The notes beneath the pieces were generated by a model. It was not told the origin of the DNA and made no database searches. It worked only from the letters and a program-made list of their open reading frames with translations. A stretch of 53,520 nt of DNA from a virus. The stretch is from positions 1 to 53,520 of IMG/VR virus record IMGVR_UViG_3300046011_008859; one strand, 5' to 3'. Positions 14,750-24,505 of this stretch are shown one piece after another. The number at the start of each line of letters is the position of its first letter. The first letter of the stretch is position 1. Made by a program: the position numbers and the translations under genes.

Positions 14750-16353
14750 CAAGGACTCAATCTCTGGATCTCTCCTCCAAGTCCGGTAGACAGAAGGCGA
14801 AGAGCATCCAGTTCTCCGCCAACGTCCTGCATCTCTGCGCCCGTGATCAAGTCTGAAAGCTGACCTTGTAGCTGGTTCTCGCGATTGAGCCCAGACATGA
14901 ATTCACGTTCAAGTTCCTGAGCAGAGCGAATCGGGATGCCAGGCCCCATCCTGCCTTCGGACAGGTAGTCAAGCAACGAGTTCACTTCCTCGTCAAGTCC
15001 GTAACGCTGGGCTCGCTCAAGCATTCCGCTTTCGGCAAGACGATCGTACTGGCCAGTCCTGCGGATTCGTCCGACAGCTTCCGACATCAACCGAAGATCC
15101 TCAAGATCGGTAACGACCATTGAACCTGCGGCATTCGCAAACATCGACATCTTCTGTCGCTCGGCACGGGCAGCCGCTTCGATTGCCATGCTTCGCAGCG
15201 AACGCTGTCCCCCCTGAGCAATCAACGCAGCAGATGCGTTGTCGTAGTTCAACGCGTTCTGGTTTGCCTTAGACGCAAGGTTCTGGAACATAATCTTCAC
15301 CGTGGTCGGATCCATGCCGGCAGCGACCAGCTGCTGAGTCGCATCGCCTTGACCCCCACCAGCCAGAAGAGCCTCAAGCGCAGTGCGCGCGGCGTCTGCG
15401 TTGAACTGCTTCTGTCCAGGGATGGTCGAAAGGGTAGCGATCATCGAATCAACCGCCGTAGCCTGCACCTTCTTACGGATCTCATCATCCGTATCCACTC
15501 GCTGGACAAGACCAGCGCTTCTTTCCATTCCAGGAAGGAATCCTTCTGCCACCCCCATGGAGGGCTGCAAAGCCATGTAGGCAAGACCCGAAAGTTCTTT
15601 CTCAGTCAAGTCAATGCCCTGGCTCGCCAACTTTCTTACAAGGAACGCCATGGGGCCACCGACAGAAGAAGCAGCCATTTCCTCTGCAGCTATCTGGACT
15701 CCAAAGAACTTTGCAACTTCAACCGCCTTGCGGATCTCGGCGGACGACAAGTTCATCTGCGCGGTTTCAGAGAACCGACCCGCATTGTCCGCAGCAGTCT
15801 TCAGCTGCTCGCTGAGTTGGGTGGCCTTGTTGCCAATCTCCTCTACGAAGGCGTCGAACTTCTGAGGAGTCAGCTCCATCCGTCGTCCAAGGATTGACTG
15901 CTGCATCGCAGCGTCTGCCTGCACTTTCTTCAGCTGCGACATCTGCAACTGGAGCTGCTGAGCGGCAGCTTGGCGTCCCTCGGCACTTGCGATCTGGAAG
16001 TCAATGTCCAACTTCTTCAACTTGAGTGCAGCTGCCTGTGCGTCTCTGGCAGAACTCTGCTGGGCAGCCAAGAGCATTTGGTTCTGCTGTAGCTCAAACT
16101 GCTGACTACTGGACTGCTGGCCCTGCTCGAACTGCTGACGCTGCTGCTCAAGTGCCAGTCTCTGATTCATCTCAGCCTGGCTTTGCGCCAACCCCATGCT
16201 TGCGAGCCGTTCCTGTTGGCTCATCTGCTGCTGCGCCAGTGCCATCGACTGTTGCTGCGCAAGGCCCTGCATGCCCCGCTGCGCAATCCCCTCTTCCGAA
16301 GATACGAGGTTCGAGAGGAGCGGATCGATGTTGCTCGGTGGCTGATATGCCAT
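14749..16353 (-). CDS. Gln-rich coiled-coil internal virion protein (534 aa)
   Basis: The first 150 residues are extremely rich in Gln, Ala and Met with long helical runs (QGLAQQQSMALAQQQMSQQE and similar); the C-terminal two thirds are more ordinary helix. Together with the next two Gln-rich proteins it forms a trio just after the tail nozzle gene, the usual place of podovirus internal or ejection proteins. AAGGA precedes the ATG. No enzymatic motif is seen. The role is inferred from composition and position. Confidence 0.65.
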   Translation of the reverse strand: MAYQPPSNIDPLLSNLVSSEEGIAQRGMQGLAQQQSMALAQQQMSQQERLASMGLAQSQAEMNQRLALEQQRQQFEQGQQSSSQQFELQQNQMLLAAQQSSARDAQAAALKLKKLDIDFQIASAEGRQAAAQQLQLQMSQLKKVQADAAMQQSILGRRMELTPQKFDAFVEEIGNKATQLSEQLKTAADNAGRFSETAQMNLSSAEIRKAVEVAKFFGVQIAAEEMAASSVGGPMAFLVRKLASQGIDLTEKELSGLAYMALQPSMGVAEGFLPGMERSAGLVQRVDTDDEIRKKVQATAVDSMIATLSTIPGQKQFNADAARTALEALLAGGGQGDATQQLVAAGMDPTTVKIMFQNLASKANQNALNYDNASAALIAQGGQRSLRSMAIEAAARAERQKMSMFANAAGSMVVTDLEDLRLMSEAVGRIRRTGQYDRLAESGMLERAQRYGLDEEVNSLLDYLSEGRMGPGIPIRSAQELEREFMSGLNRENQLQGQLSDLITGAEMQDVGGELDALRLLSTGLGGEIQRLSP

Positions 16354-16361
16354 GTTGTTCC

Positions 16362-17555
16362 TTATGCGAACAGTGACATGATGCGCGGATCAACCCGCGA
16401 ACTGCGGTCAACTTCAAGCGCCATTACCTGGCGGGTCAGCATCTCAGCAAGAGACACCGGGCCAAACGGCATCGTCTGAACCATCTGCGCACCCAGTACG
16501 TTGCCTCGCATCTCCATGTCCAAGGCGGTTGCCATCGCGCTCTGCAGCGCCGACTGAGAGAACTGGTGCATTCCGCTGTACCACTGGCCGATCTGCTCCT
16601 GCGCCTGCTGCTGCATCGCCGCAGACTGGAGCCCAAGCGCGCCCATGCCCTGCGCCGTCTGCGTGGTGAGCGAACCCCACTGTGCACCAACCGTGCTTTC
16701 GAGGCTCGCGAGGTTGGACTGCATCTGGGCCAACGCCTGCGCTGCCTGCTGGTCTGCCTGGCTCGCAAGGCTCGCGCTCTCGCGCTGCATGCCCATCCGG
16801 AGTTCGTCCTGCATCATGCCCTTCTGTTCGGGCGTCAGGTCATCCCGCCGGTTGATCGCATCCATCTGCGTGCGGAACTGCTGCTGGACCCCCATCACGC
16901 CGCTCGCGACCGTGTCCTTGCGGAAGAAGTCCATGTCCGAGATCGCACGGCGCATGGTGTCCACGCCGCCCTGCATCTGGCGCTGCGCTTCCTGCAGCCC
17001 ACGCTGGGCCTGCTGCTGTGCCTGCTGCACAAACTGCTGGCCCTGCTCACCTGCACGGTTCACGTTCTGGGCCTGCTGGAACATCAGGTCCATGCCCTGC
17101 TGCTGGGCACCCTGCGCCTGCTGGACCATCTGCCCGAAGCCCTGTCGCTGTCCCTGCAACTGGCCGAACAGACCCTGCAGCATCGCAAGTTCCTGCTGGC
17201 GAGCACCTTCAAAACGCTGGCGATCTTGAGCCAAGCCACCGGCGATCAGCTGCCCATACGTCGGAAAGCCCCCACCAGCCTGCTGGCTCGGGGCTCCCGG
17301 CGTGATGCGCATGCCCGTCTGGCCGCTGAAGTACCGGGGCTCGAACTGCGAACTCTCGAGGCCAAGTGGAACCACGTGCCCGCCGGGACCACCGAATGCA
17401 TGGCTCGAACTAGGACCCGCGTACGAGAACTGTCCGGGAATGCTGGGATGCGACTGCGGGTGGGTGAACCCGCCGGTATGGCTCATCGGACCCTGCTGGC
17501 CGCCACCGCCGAACAGGCCTTGAAGACCCTGCAGCCAGCTTGGAAATCCGCTCAT
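16362..17555 (-). CDS. Gln/Gly-rich internal virion protein (397 aa)
   Basis: Residues 1-110 are Gly, Pro, Ser and His rich and probably disordered (HTGGFTHPQSHPSIPGQFSY). From about 110 to the end the chain is Gln-rich helix (GQMVQQAQGAQQQGMDLMFQ), predicted coiled coil. GAGGT lies 5 nt before the ATG. It is the middle member of the Gln-rich trio and is probably an internal or ejected protein; no family recognised. Confidence 0.6.
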   Translation of the reverse strand: MSGFPSWLQGLQGLFGGGGQQGPMSHTGGFTHPQSHPSIPGQFSYAGPSSSHAFGGPGGHVVPLGLESSQFEPRYFSGQTGMRITPGAPSQQAGGGFPTYGQLIAGGLAQDRQRFEGARQQELAMLQGLFGQLQGQRQGFGQMVQQAQGAQQQGMDLMFQQAQNVNRAGEQGQQFVQQAQQQAQRGLQEAQRQMQGGVDTMRRAISDMDFFRKDTVASGVMGVQQQFRTQMDAINRRDDLTPEQKGMMQDELRMGMQRESASLASQADQQAAQALAQMQSNLASLESTVGAQWGSLTTQTAQGMGALGLQSAAMQQQAQEQIGQWYSGMHQFSQSALQSAMATALDMEMRGNVLGAQMVQTMPFGPVSLAEMLTRQVMALEVDRSSRVDPRIMSLFA

Positions 17556-17563
17556 TGGATACC

Positions 17564-18241
17564 TCAGTACACGAAGTTGGAGAAGCCCGGAATGTTCTGG
17601 AGCGACTGTCGGGAAATGCCGCCAGACTCATTCGAGAACGTGGCGCTTGGACTGCGCCCTCTTGTCTTTGAAGGACGACCAGCAGTGGTCGGGGGTGCCA
17701 ACTGCGGACGCTGCGGGTTTGCCGACAAGAAGGTGGAAACGTCGTCTCTTCGTCCCGGCATTCCAGGCCGATCTCCACGCACATACGAAGCAGCGTCGAT
17801 CACGCTTCCGTCAGCGCGAAGCATTGGATTGGACCTTCCCTGATTGCTTCCCGGCCTGAACTGCTGGCTAGGCTGGTTGCCCATCATCGGCATGTTGCCG
17901 TACATGTTGCTCGGAGCCTGTTGCTGCTGCTGGCGCATTGCTGCGTTCTGCTGCGCCTGCTGCATCCAAGCCATCTGTGCCTGATACGGAACCACGCCAA
18001 GCTGAGGGAATGGCCTGCTGTTGTTCTGGACGTACTGGTCGTAGAAAGGACTGGATGGAGCAGACTGCTGCTGGGACGGCATGCCCAAGAGAGAGGAAAG
18101 CTGTGCCCAGTAATCCCCACCACCCATCGGGTTCTGCGAAGGAGCAGAAGAGGAAGGAGCAGACTGAGGCATAGTCTGGGTAGGAACAATGTTGTTCCAC
18201 CCACTAACCGTTTGCCACGGCATTCCAGTCATCCATGCCAT
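17564..18241 (-). CDS. Low-complexity Gln/Pro/Met-rich virion protein (225 aa)
   Basis: Low-complexity sequence (YQAQMAWMQQAQQNAAMRQQ, then SNMYGNMPMMGNQPSQQF) with no recognisable domain. GGAGG precedes the ATG, which overlaps the stop of the nozzle gene (TAATG). Overlap and operon position support a real, co-translated virion component. Confidence 0.55.
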   Translation of the reverse strand: MAWMTGMPWQTVSGWNNIVPTQTMPQSAPSSSAPSQNPMGGGDYWAQLSSLLGMPSQQQSAPSSPFYDQYVQNNSRPFPQLGVVPYQAQMAWMQQAQQNAAMRQQQQQAPSNMYGNMPMMGNQPSQQFRPGSNQGRSNPMLRADGSVIDAASYVRGDRPGMPGRRDDVSTFLSANPQRPQLAPPTTAGRPSKTRGRSPSATFSNESGGISRQSLQNIPGFSNFVY

Positions 18242-20913
18242 TAGAAAGTCCTCCGAGTCCTGTCGGTTGGAAGCATTCTACCCTTTACCTGGACCCCCAC
18301 CAGCCGATATTCCACGTTGGGCAGGAAGATCTCCACCCCCGGCGAGAACCACTGGCCGAGATATCCGTGCTTCCCGAAGGCAGCCCAGTGGGAACTGTCG
18401 CCACGCAGGATCGACTTCTCTACTTCCGACCCCGCAGAGTTGGTGGGGTAAGCCGCCATCAACGGTTCCTTGTCATTCTCACGGTACAGCAGGGCTTTCC
18501 ACTGCCGGGGGCCGATTTCCTTGCCAACGTTCACCTTCACGTCGGAGAATACGGCCCCCATGCTGCTGGGCTGCTTGACCACGAACTCCTCTGCCTTGTC
18601 CTCGCTCATACGCAGCGGGTTCCCGACCCACTTCAGGTAGATGGGATCCAGCGCCACGATGTCCCAGCTCTTCAGCAAGGATTCGCTGGGCACGTAGATC
18701 GTCACCCAAGAAGGTCCAGCGTCGTAGATGATGCCCTTCTCGCCCTTGGCTCCCCCGCTCAGGCAATAGACCCAACTTCCGATCTGCCGCATTGCCAAGA
18801 GGTTCGTGCCGGCCCCGAACGGATTGGAGCTTGCAGAAGAAAGACGCAGACCCTTGTTCGTGTAAGTCTGGCGGGTGCAGCTTGCGTCATACTGCTGGAA
18901 CGTCGTGGATACCTGGGCCCCTACCTGGGCCATGTGGTCGCCCGCGTACTCCAACATGTAAACCGGAGGCTCGGCGGAGGGGTCCGGGTACGTCTTGTCC
19001 CCGTAGGTTCGGCAAGGCATGAACACCGCCGGCCGGAAAGACGTGTTAGTCACGGCGTCCGGGAATGGCGCGTTCTTCAGGAACAGCGCGCGCGGCACCA
19101 GCTGCCCGTCCGTGTCCTTCCACCACCCGCCCGTCACCTTCGCGAATCCCGTGTCCTGCAGCTCCGTCACGCTGCCCGTCGAGAACCAGAACTGCACCGC
19201 CTGCTCGCGGGTGGGGTTCAGGATGTACAGGCACAGGGTCGCCGGATCGAACGCCATGCTCACCTTCGTGAGCTCTTGCGCGCCCGTGGTGCCCGAGTAC
19301 CACTCATCGATAATCAGGTCATCCACTGCCTGCACGTCGTCCAGCCGTCCGTCCGGGTACACCGCCTTCAGGCCCCGGTAGTTGACGTAGTACGTCACGG
19401 GCCCAACGGTCGCAGCCGCATACGGCCCGACCACGCCGTACCCGGCATGGGCCGCCACGACCCGGATGAACCCGTTGTCCTTGCTGAAGAACTGCACGCC
19501 GTTCCGCGTCAGTCCCGCCATCATCTGCCCGGTGCGCTTGAACACCGTCACCGCATCGCCCACGTTCGACGGACGGAACTCTCCTCGTGCCGTGAACAGC
19601 TCGACGCTCTCGTCTGTGCTCGAACTCCACCGAGTCTCGCCGGTCCCGGTCAGGTCCCCCGCGCTCTCGCTGATGTTCCCCACCAGCATCGTGCTGTCGA
19701 ACAGAGCACCAGCCCCGCCCTTCGGCATCGTCTCGTAGAAGCTCGGCTTGTTCAGGAACACGTCCTGCATCACCAGCGCGCTGTCCGTCAGCTGGTACGC
19801 GTACCGCCAGTACTTGATGCTTCCTCCCGTTGGGGGAGTTCCGGCAATGATTGTGTTCGCTTCCTCATAAGTAATGTCGAAGTCATCGATCGCAACCCTT
19901 GCCTCGAGCTGAAGGATCCCGCCCGTGTACGCGCCGGCGGCGTTGTCCGTCTTCACGCTCCGGTAGATGGCGACCGTGTCGAAACGGCTCGAGTCCACCA
20001 CGCCCGTGATGAAGATGCGGTGCGGATTGGAAAACGTCATGTCGACGTTGTTGCAGATCTGGCTCTTTCTCCCGCTCCTGCTGTCTTCGTACTGGACCGC
20101 AAGGCTGTACGAGCCACCCGGCAGGAGGGGAGCGCTCGACAGGTTGCTGACGGTCTCCAAGTGCGACCCGGTCGGGTTGTGTGACGTGTACGCAAACACG
20201 ACGGAACCAGGCGCGTTAGACTCATTGATCGGATCCGGAAAGTCGGCAAGCGCATACGTCGAATTGGAGCTGAAGTCCGATCCGAAGTTCTTGCCGTTGA
20301 TCCGCTTGCCGGGTCCGGCATTAGGGATCACGGTCACGCTCGTGGTCGTTGAGTTCTCCGCACGGAAGTACACCGCTCTCGGGGCGGATCCACGGATGAA
20401 GACGTAGACCGCCTTGCTGGTCGTCTCGACGCTCATTACCGCCTTGCCGTTGTTCGACAGCAATCCGGCGTCTGTCATTCCTTCCTTCAGGATCACCGTC
20501 TTCCAGCTGGGGGTCGTGCTTCCGTTCGGAGCTTCGTACTCCATCATCAGGTCGTATAAATCGTTGCACGCCGGAGTCTCCAGGTCGCTGGGTCTTCGGA
20601 CCACATACACGAATCCCCACACCCGCGTGCTTGCACCTGCGATCACGCTGAAGGACCAGAAGTCCACGACCTTGCAGCGGTGCGCCTTGTTCTCGTAGTG
20701 ATTGCTCAAAGCCCACCCAAGCGCAGTCTCGGGCGCGAATCGGTGCATCTCCCGGAAGCCAGGGAACGGCTTGATCCCTCCCTCGACCGAACCGTCCACC
20801 CCCACCAGCTCCGCAGCAAATCCGGGCATGACGCCCGTACGGGAGGTCGCCTTGCTCTCGGTGATCTTGAGCAGCGAATAAGGCCAGATGATGTCCGTCT
20901 CGGGTACCTGCAT
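18241..20913 (-). CDS. Tail nozzle / tail tubular B-like protein (890 aa)
   Basis: A long, beta-rich protein without membrane or coiled-coil parts, in the slot where podoviruses encode the nozzle (T7 gp12-like), following the adaptor-like gene at 23566 with three genes between. The N-terminus MQVPETDIIWPYSLLKITES and repeats of strand-turn segments fit a propeller-type tail protein; the size (890 aa) is close to that of T7 gp12 (794 aa). AGGA precedes the ATG. Assignment rests on size, composition and gene order, not on a decisive motif. Confidence 0.6.
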   Translation of the reverse strand: MQVPETDIIWPYSLLKITESKATSRTGVMPGFAAELVGVDGSVEGGIKPFPGFREMHRFAPETALGWALSNHYENKAHRCKVVDFWSFSVIAGASTRVWGFVYVVRRPSDLETPACNDLYDLMMEYEAPNGSTTPSWKTVILKEGMTDAGLLSNNGKAVMSVETTSKAVYVFIRGSAPRAVYFRAENSTTTSVTVIPNAGPGKRINGKNFGSDFSSNSTYALADFPDPINESNAPGSVVFAYTSHNPTGSHLETVSNLSSAPLLPGGSYSLAVQYEDSRSGRKSQICNNVDMTFSNPHRIFITGVVDSSRFDTVAIYRSVKTDNAAGAYTGGILQLEARVAIDDFDITYEEANTIIAGTPPTGGSIKYWRYAYQLTDSALVMQDVFLNKPSFYETMPKGGAGALFDSTMLVGNISESAGDLTGTGETRWSSSTDESVELFTARGEFRPSNVGDAVTVFKRTGQMMAGLTRNGVQFFSKDNGFIRVVAAHAGYGVVGPYAAATVGPVTYYVNYRGLKAVYPDGRLDDVQAVDDLIIDEWYSGTTGAQELTKVSMAFDPATLCLYILNPTREQAVQFWFSTGSVTELQDTGFAKVTGGWWKDTDGQLVPRALFLKNAPFPDAVTNTSFRPAVFMPCRTYGDKTYPDPSAEPPVYMLEYAGDHMAQVGAQVSTTFQQYDASCTRQTYTNKGLRLSSASSNPFGAGTNLLAMRQIGSWVYCLSGGAKGEKGIIYDAGPSWVTIYVPSESLLKSWDIVALDPIYLKWVGNPLRMSEDKAEEFVVKQPSSMGAVFSDVKVNVGKEIGPRQWKALLYRENDKEPLMAAYPTNSAGSEVEKSILRGDSSHWAAFGKHGYLGQWFSPGVEIFLPNVEYRLVGVQVKGRMLPTDRTRRTF

Positions 20914-20922
20914 TGCTTGATC

Positions 20923-21264
20923 CTACTGCCCAACCGGCCATTTCCCCAGCGGACACGTAACCGCCGGCATTTCCCACTTCACCTGCAGCCTGCTCCGTTC
21001 CCACTTGGGACACCCGCAGTTCTTGCAGTACCACGCATCCCCGTCCACCTCGAGCCCCTCGCAACCGAAGCACGCCGCTTTCCTAGTCTCGATCACTGGC
21101 AAAGGAACGCTTCCTACCAGCGCGCTGGCCTCCGCTTTTGCGTATTCCATCGCCTTCCTGACGATCCCGGTCTTCTCCGACGAGATAACGGACAGCTCTC
21201 CCGTCTCCATGTTCTGCCGAAGGACATAGGTCCACATGCCGGAAGAGATCTTGAATTCCTTCAC
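20923..21264 (-). CDS. Zinc-ribbon protein (113 aa)
   Basis: Two Cys pairs CFGC (residues 64-67) and CKNCGC (79-84), with a later Cys, form a likely four-Cys zinc ribbon in the C-terminal half. The N-terminal half is a small strand-helix domain (SGMWTYVLRQNMETGELSVI). GTG start overlaps the stop of the upstream gene (GTGA), with GAGGG upstream. Zinc ribbons inside a virion operon are uncommon; an assembly or DNA-binding role is possible. Confidence 0.65.
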   Translation of the reverse strand: MKEFKISSGMWTYVLRQNMETGELSVISSEKTGIVRKAMEYAKAEASALVGSVPLPVIETRKAACFGCEGLEVDGDAWYCKNCGCPKWERSRLQVKWEMPAVTCPLGKWPVGQ

Positions 21265-22784
21265 AGCTCTGCCCTCAATCTTCCGTTGATCGACTGCGTC
21301 ATCTCCAAGACGATGTCAGCCTGTGGGACGCAAATAAGAGTTTCTTCCGTAGAGATCAGGTAAGAAACAGTTCCGTTGACACATACCACTATGTTCGTCG
21401 GATCGCAATTGCAGTCACTCCATCGACAAACCCAATCGTTTCCTTCAAATTGACACGTAAAGGGTGAAAAGTTGCATACTCCAGATGCGCCGCTCCAGTC
21501 CACGTTAGGGGGAGGAGGGAAGCATGGGTCTTCCGGGCCATTGAAGGGAATGCAACCGATGCAACCCCAAGTATCCGTCCTATTCGTGACGGCTCCGAAA
21601 GCGTTTATGCAACCTTCGCTCTCTCCGGGGATCACATACTGCTGAGTTACAACCGAAGGCCGTTCGTTCTGCTGCCAAAGAGACGTGTTCAGTCCCAGAT
21701 ACGTAGAAGACAGGGACTGAAACGCGCCAAAGGCAAGACTGCTCGAAGTCAACTTTGGATACCAACCTTGAAGAAGCCAAGCGGTGAACCCGTTTACGTT
21801 GGGACCATATCCGAACGAAGATGCGTTGAACTGGACGTTCCAGAAAGAACCCCTGGCCTGATACCCAGGAATACCCATGGCAATCCTGTCGCCAACGTCC
21901 GCGATGAGAACCCTCTTGATGCAACCCTGTCCGAATGGATCAGTCCTGACAGGCCTGAGATCGAATACGAGAGCAGCAGACGTGCTGGACATGACCGATG
22001 CGGAGAACAATCCAGACGCATTGATGCTTGAGACGGCAGAAGCAACCGTCCCTGAGTAGACAGTTGTGTTTCCTTGCGCGTTCGTCAGCCTGATCTCTCC
22101 ACCAGCAACCTCCAGAATCCATGGATCGCTGGACGGACTTGCGGAAGTCCTGACGATCTGAAGCCCAAAGACGCTGGCAGTCACGACTGCGACCCATTCG
22201 ATCGCAAAGGACGAAGACACCACTGGTGGGGCGGAGTTCGTCACCGGGTCACCACTGACCATCTTGTCGAAAACCGCTACTTGGTCCTCACCGCAACAAG
22301 TTCCATTGGCACCTGTTTCGTTCTTGGTCACGGGATCCACGAATTCAAGTCCTTGATTGTGAACCCTTGATCTTGAAGAGAGGTTGTAAGTGGTCCGCTT
22401 CTGTCTCCAGCTTTGCGTCGTCGCGATGACTACGCTCGTGTTTGTCCTCGTGATCGCACCCAATCCAACCACGCTGCCTGATTGAATCGTCGTTGCTCCC
22501 TTTGTCCAGACTGCCTCTCCTTCGCAAGTGCCGTCTACGTCAAGGGCATAAAGCCTGGTAGCCGAAGAAAAGAACTCAGCGGTGTTTATCCAATTGACGT
22601 TGGAAGTGACGAGAAGACAATTCGGATTGTTGTTCGTGTACGTGCTCTTGAAAAACTGACCTGCGTACGAGAAGTTCTGTCGTTCCAGGAACGTGCATCT
22701 CACGCGCACGAAAGGACACTCCGGAATCTCAGCATCCGGTTCCCCGGTCGAACAGCAACTGGACCTGATCAAGCCCCCCAACAT
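21261..22784 (-). CDS. Cys-rich tail/virion protein (507 aa)
   Basis: A beta-rich, Ser/Thr/Asn-rich protein typical of tail or fibre parts, with an unusually cysteine-rich C-terminal third: about 11 Cys in the last 120 residues, including WGCIGC and WSDCNCDP, and CC pairs near residues 9 and 160. The ATG overlaps the stop of the previous gene (TGATG). Gene order puts it between the adaptor and nozzle genes. Cysteines could bind metal or make disulfides in the mature virion. Family not recognised. Confidence 0.55.
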   Translation of the reverse strand: MLGGLIRSSCCSTGEPDAEIPECPFVRVRCTFLERQNFSYAGQFFKSTYTNNNPNCLLVTSNVNWINTAEFFSSATRLYALDVDGTCEGEAVWTKGATTIQSGSVVGLGAITRTNTSVVIATTQSWRQKRTTYNLSSRSRVHNQGLEFVDPVTKNETGANGTCCGEDQVAVFDKMVSGDPVTNSAPPVVSSSFAIEWVAVVTASVFGLQIVRTSASPSSDPWILEVAGGEIRLTNAQGNTTVYSGTVASAVSSINASGLFSASVMSSTSAALVFDLRPVRTDPFGQGCIKRVLIADVGDRIAMGIPGYQARGSFWNVQFNASSFGYGPNVNGFTAWLLQGWYPKLTSSSLAFGAFQSLSSTYLGLNTSLWQQNERPSVVTQQYVIPGESEGCINAFGAVTNRTDTWGCIGCIPFNGPEDPCFPPPPNVDWSGASGVCNFSPFTCQFEGNDWVCRWSDCNCDPTNIVVCVNGTVSYLISTEETLICVPQADIVLEMTQSINGRLRAEL

Positions 22785-23566
22785 CAGCAGCTTCCGTCGA
22801 TGCGGTTCGGCGCGCTGAACCAATACGTCGTGCTTCCGGTCACCTGCTCCGTGTACTCCATGCGAACCCAAGCATTCACCGGAACCGACTTTACGAAGAA
22901 GTTCGTGCCTGCCACCCTGTCCCCCGTTCCTGACTGAACCGTGTACCCATATGCGCTGGTGCTTGAATTGCCGCGTTCAAGGAGGTTGAACGCAGTCACG
23001 GGGCTTCCGGAAACCAATCCGTTGTCATATGGCTGGACGGTATACGTCCACTTCGCAAGGCTTGAATCCTTCTGGGCTGCGGTGATCTGCCCGTACACCA
23101 GCGTCGAACCGCCAGTCCCCCCACCTGCCGCGTAGTTGACGATCGCGGTCCCTGCATCCTCGGTCACGCTCACCAGTCCGGTACCCGTGAACCGTACCGT
23201 GTCGATGTTCGCGTAAGTGGCCGGCTCTCCTCCCCCATCCAAGTCCGTCTCGACCGTGATCGTCGTCCCTGCCCCTCCAGGTCCTCCAACCGGGATGGTG
23301 GGGAACGTGATCGGCGGGAACACGATCGGCGGAAAAATCCCGCTCCCATCCGGCCCGCCCGTGATCGAAATGCCGGGCAGCGTGATCGTCGTGCCGGGCA
23401 ACGGCGGAATTCCGATCGGAGGGAACGTCAGGTCGCTGTACCCGCTCGGGCGGTTGAGCGATGGGATCATCGCACTCCCATCTCCTCCACGTTCCATCAA
23501 GCCGGGGAAACGACGGGCAACTTGCCAGCGCGTGGTCCGGAAGTCGTTGTCGTCTCCGAGGGGCAT
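22784..23566 (-). CDS. Pro/Gly-rich tail protein (260 aa)
   Basis: Residues about 45-105 are a Pro/Gly/Ile-rich repeat-like stretch (FPPIGIPPLPGTTITLPGIS and SGIFPPIVFPPITFPTIPVG) that would form an extended rod. The C-terminal half is a beta-rich domain (VRFTGTGLVSVTEDAGTAIV, then WVRMEYTEQVTGSTTYWF) as in fibre and tail spike parts. It lies directly after the adaptor, overlapping its stop (TGATG) with GGAGG upstream. A tail fibre or appendage bound at the tail is the best guess. Confidence 0.6.
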   Translation of the reverse strand: MPLGDDNDFRTTRWQVARRFPGLMERGGDGSAMIPSLNRPSGYSDLTFPPIGIPPLPGTTITLPGISITGGPDGSGIFPPIVFPPITFPTIPVGGPGGAGTTITVETDLDGGGEPATYANIDTVRFTGTGLVSVTEDAGTAIVNYAAGGGTGGSTLVYGQITAAQKDSSLAKWTYTVQPYDNGLVSGSPVTAFNLLERGNSSTSAYGYTVQSGTGDRVAGTNFFVKSVPVNAWVRMEYTEQVTGSTTYWFSAPNRIDGSC

Positions 23567-24504
23567 CAGATCCTCCAGGTCTGGCCGAGCTGGTTGTCCA
23601 CCGTGTCCTTCTCGAAGTGCTTCGGCGTCCGCATCTGGATGTTGCTGTAGTGATCCATCAGCGTCTTCATCGCATCGCGGTACTGCGCCTGGATCATCCC
23701 GAAGTGCTCGCCGGTGGTCTTTCTGTACCCAGCCAGCTTCATCGCGCCCGCCGCAGCAAGCGCTTCGTACAGCGGTTCGCTTCCCTCCGGCGCGATCTCA
23801 AGGGCCGTCAGGTTTCCGGCGGCGTTGTGAACGAACGGTCGGCGGAAAGTAGCAATCCACTGCCCGGCAACCGTACCCGGATTCCACGAAGCAATCATCC
23901 TCTCCTCGATGACCCCGGTGTTTGCGGTTGGAAGCAGCCTGAGCATCTGCCCGACATACGCACTTGGCCTGCGATCGACGGACCCCACCAGCCCTGTCAG
24001 CGTGCCGAGCGTGAAAGTCACCTGGTCCTTGTTCCCGTTCAGCACGGCGCTTGTGCCTGCGCTCTGGCAGTAGAACGCCTGGTAGTCGCCGCTCGGCGTG
24101 TACCACAGTTCCAGCTCCGCGTAGTCCTCGGAAGGGTACGGAAGGAACGTGATCATGTTTCCCTCCACCTGCCAGTTCGGTCCCCGCAGGTTGTACATGT
24201 TGCGGGGCAGGGCTTCCTGGATGACCTCGCCGTTCTCCTGCAGGATGCACAGACGCCACACCTCGCCCACGCACGGGGGAAGCTGGTAGTGCTGCTGGTT
24301 CTTGGTGATCGGGAAGCTGAGCCGCTGCAGCACCGGGCTGGTCGAGCTGTTGTTCACCCGGCTCATGATGCTTGCGAACGCAGGCTGCACCACGTGCCGG
24401 ATGATGTAGTCGTCGCTGTACTTGGCCTCCATGTCGGGATCATCGAGGAACCCACGGATGCGCTCGACCACCGTCTTCAGGACACTGTTGCTTGAGTCAG
24501 CCAT
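23566..24504 (-). CDS. Adaptor / tail tubular A-like protein (312 aa)
   Basis: Begins MADSSNSVLKTVVERIRGFLDDPDME, a helical N-terminus that resembles phage adaptor (head-tail connector) proteins, which carry a helix bundle followed by a beta domain (about residues 60-180 here) and a final helix. Size is somewhat above T7 gp11. It is the first large gene downstream of the capsid and the tiny-gene cassette and is followed by tail proteins, the expected location. AAAGG precedes the ATG. Confidence 0.6.
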   Translation of the reverse strand: MADSSNSVLKTVVERIRGFLDDPDMEAKYSDDYIIRHVVQPAFASIMSRVNNSSTSPVLQRLSFPITKNQQHYQLPPCVGEVWRLCILQENGEVIQEALPRNMYNLRGPNWQVEGNMITFLPYPSEDYAELELWYTPSGDYQAFYCQSAGTSAVLNGNKDQVTFTLGTLTGLVGSVDRRPSAYVGQMLRLLPTANTGVIEERMIASWNPGTVAGQWIATFRRPFVHNAAGNLTALEIAPEGSEPLYEALAAAGAMKLAGYRKTTGEHFGMIQAQYRDAMKTLMDHYSNIQMRTPKHFEKDTVDNQLGQTWRI

Positions 24505-24505
24505 G

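Noticed and set aside
18235-20184. A 649-codon + strand frame antisense to the nozzle-like gene
   Set aside because: Shadow frame with Arg/His/Val-rich composition and no domain; the minus-strand gene has overlaps and ribosome sites that fit the operon.
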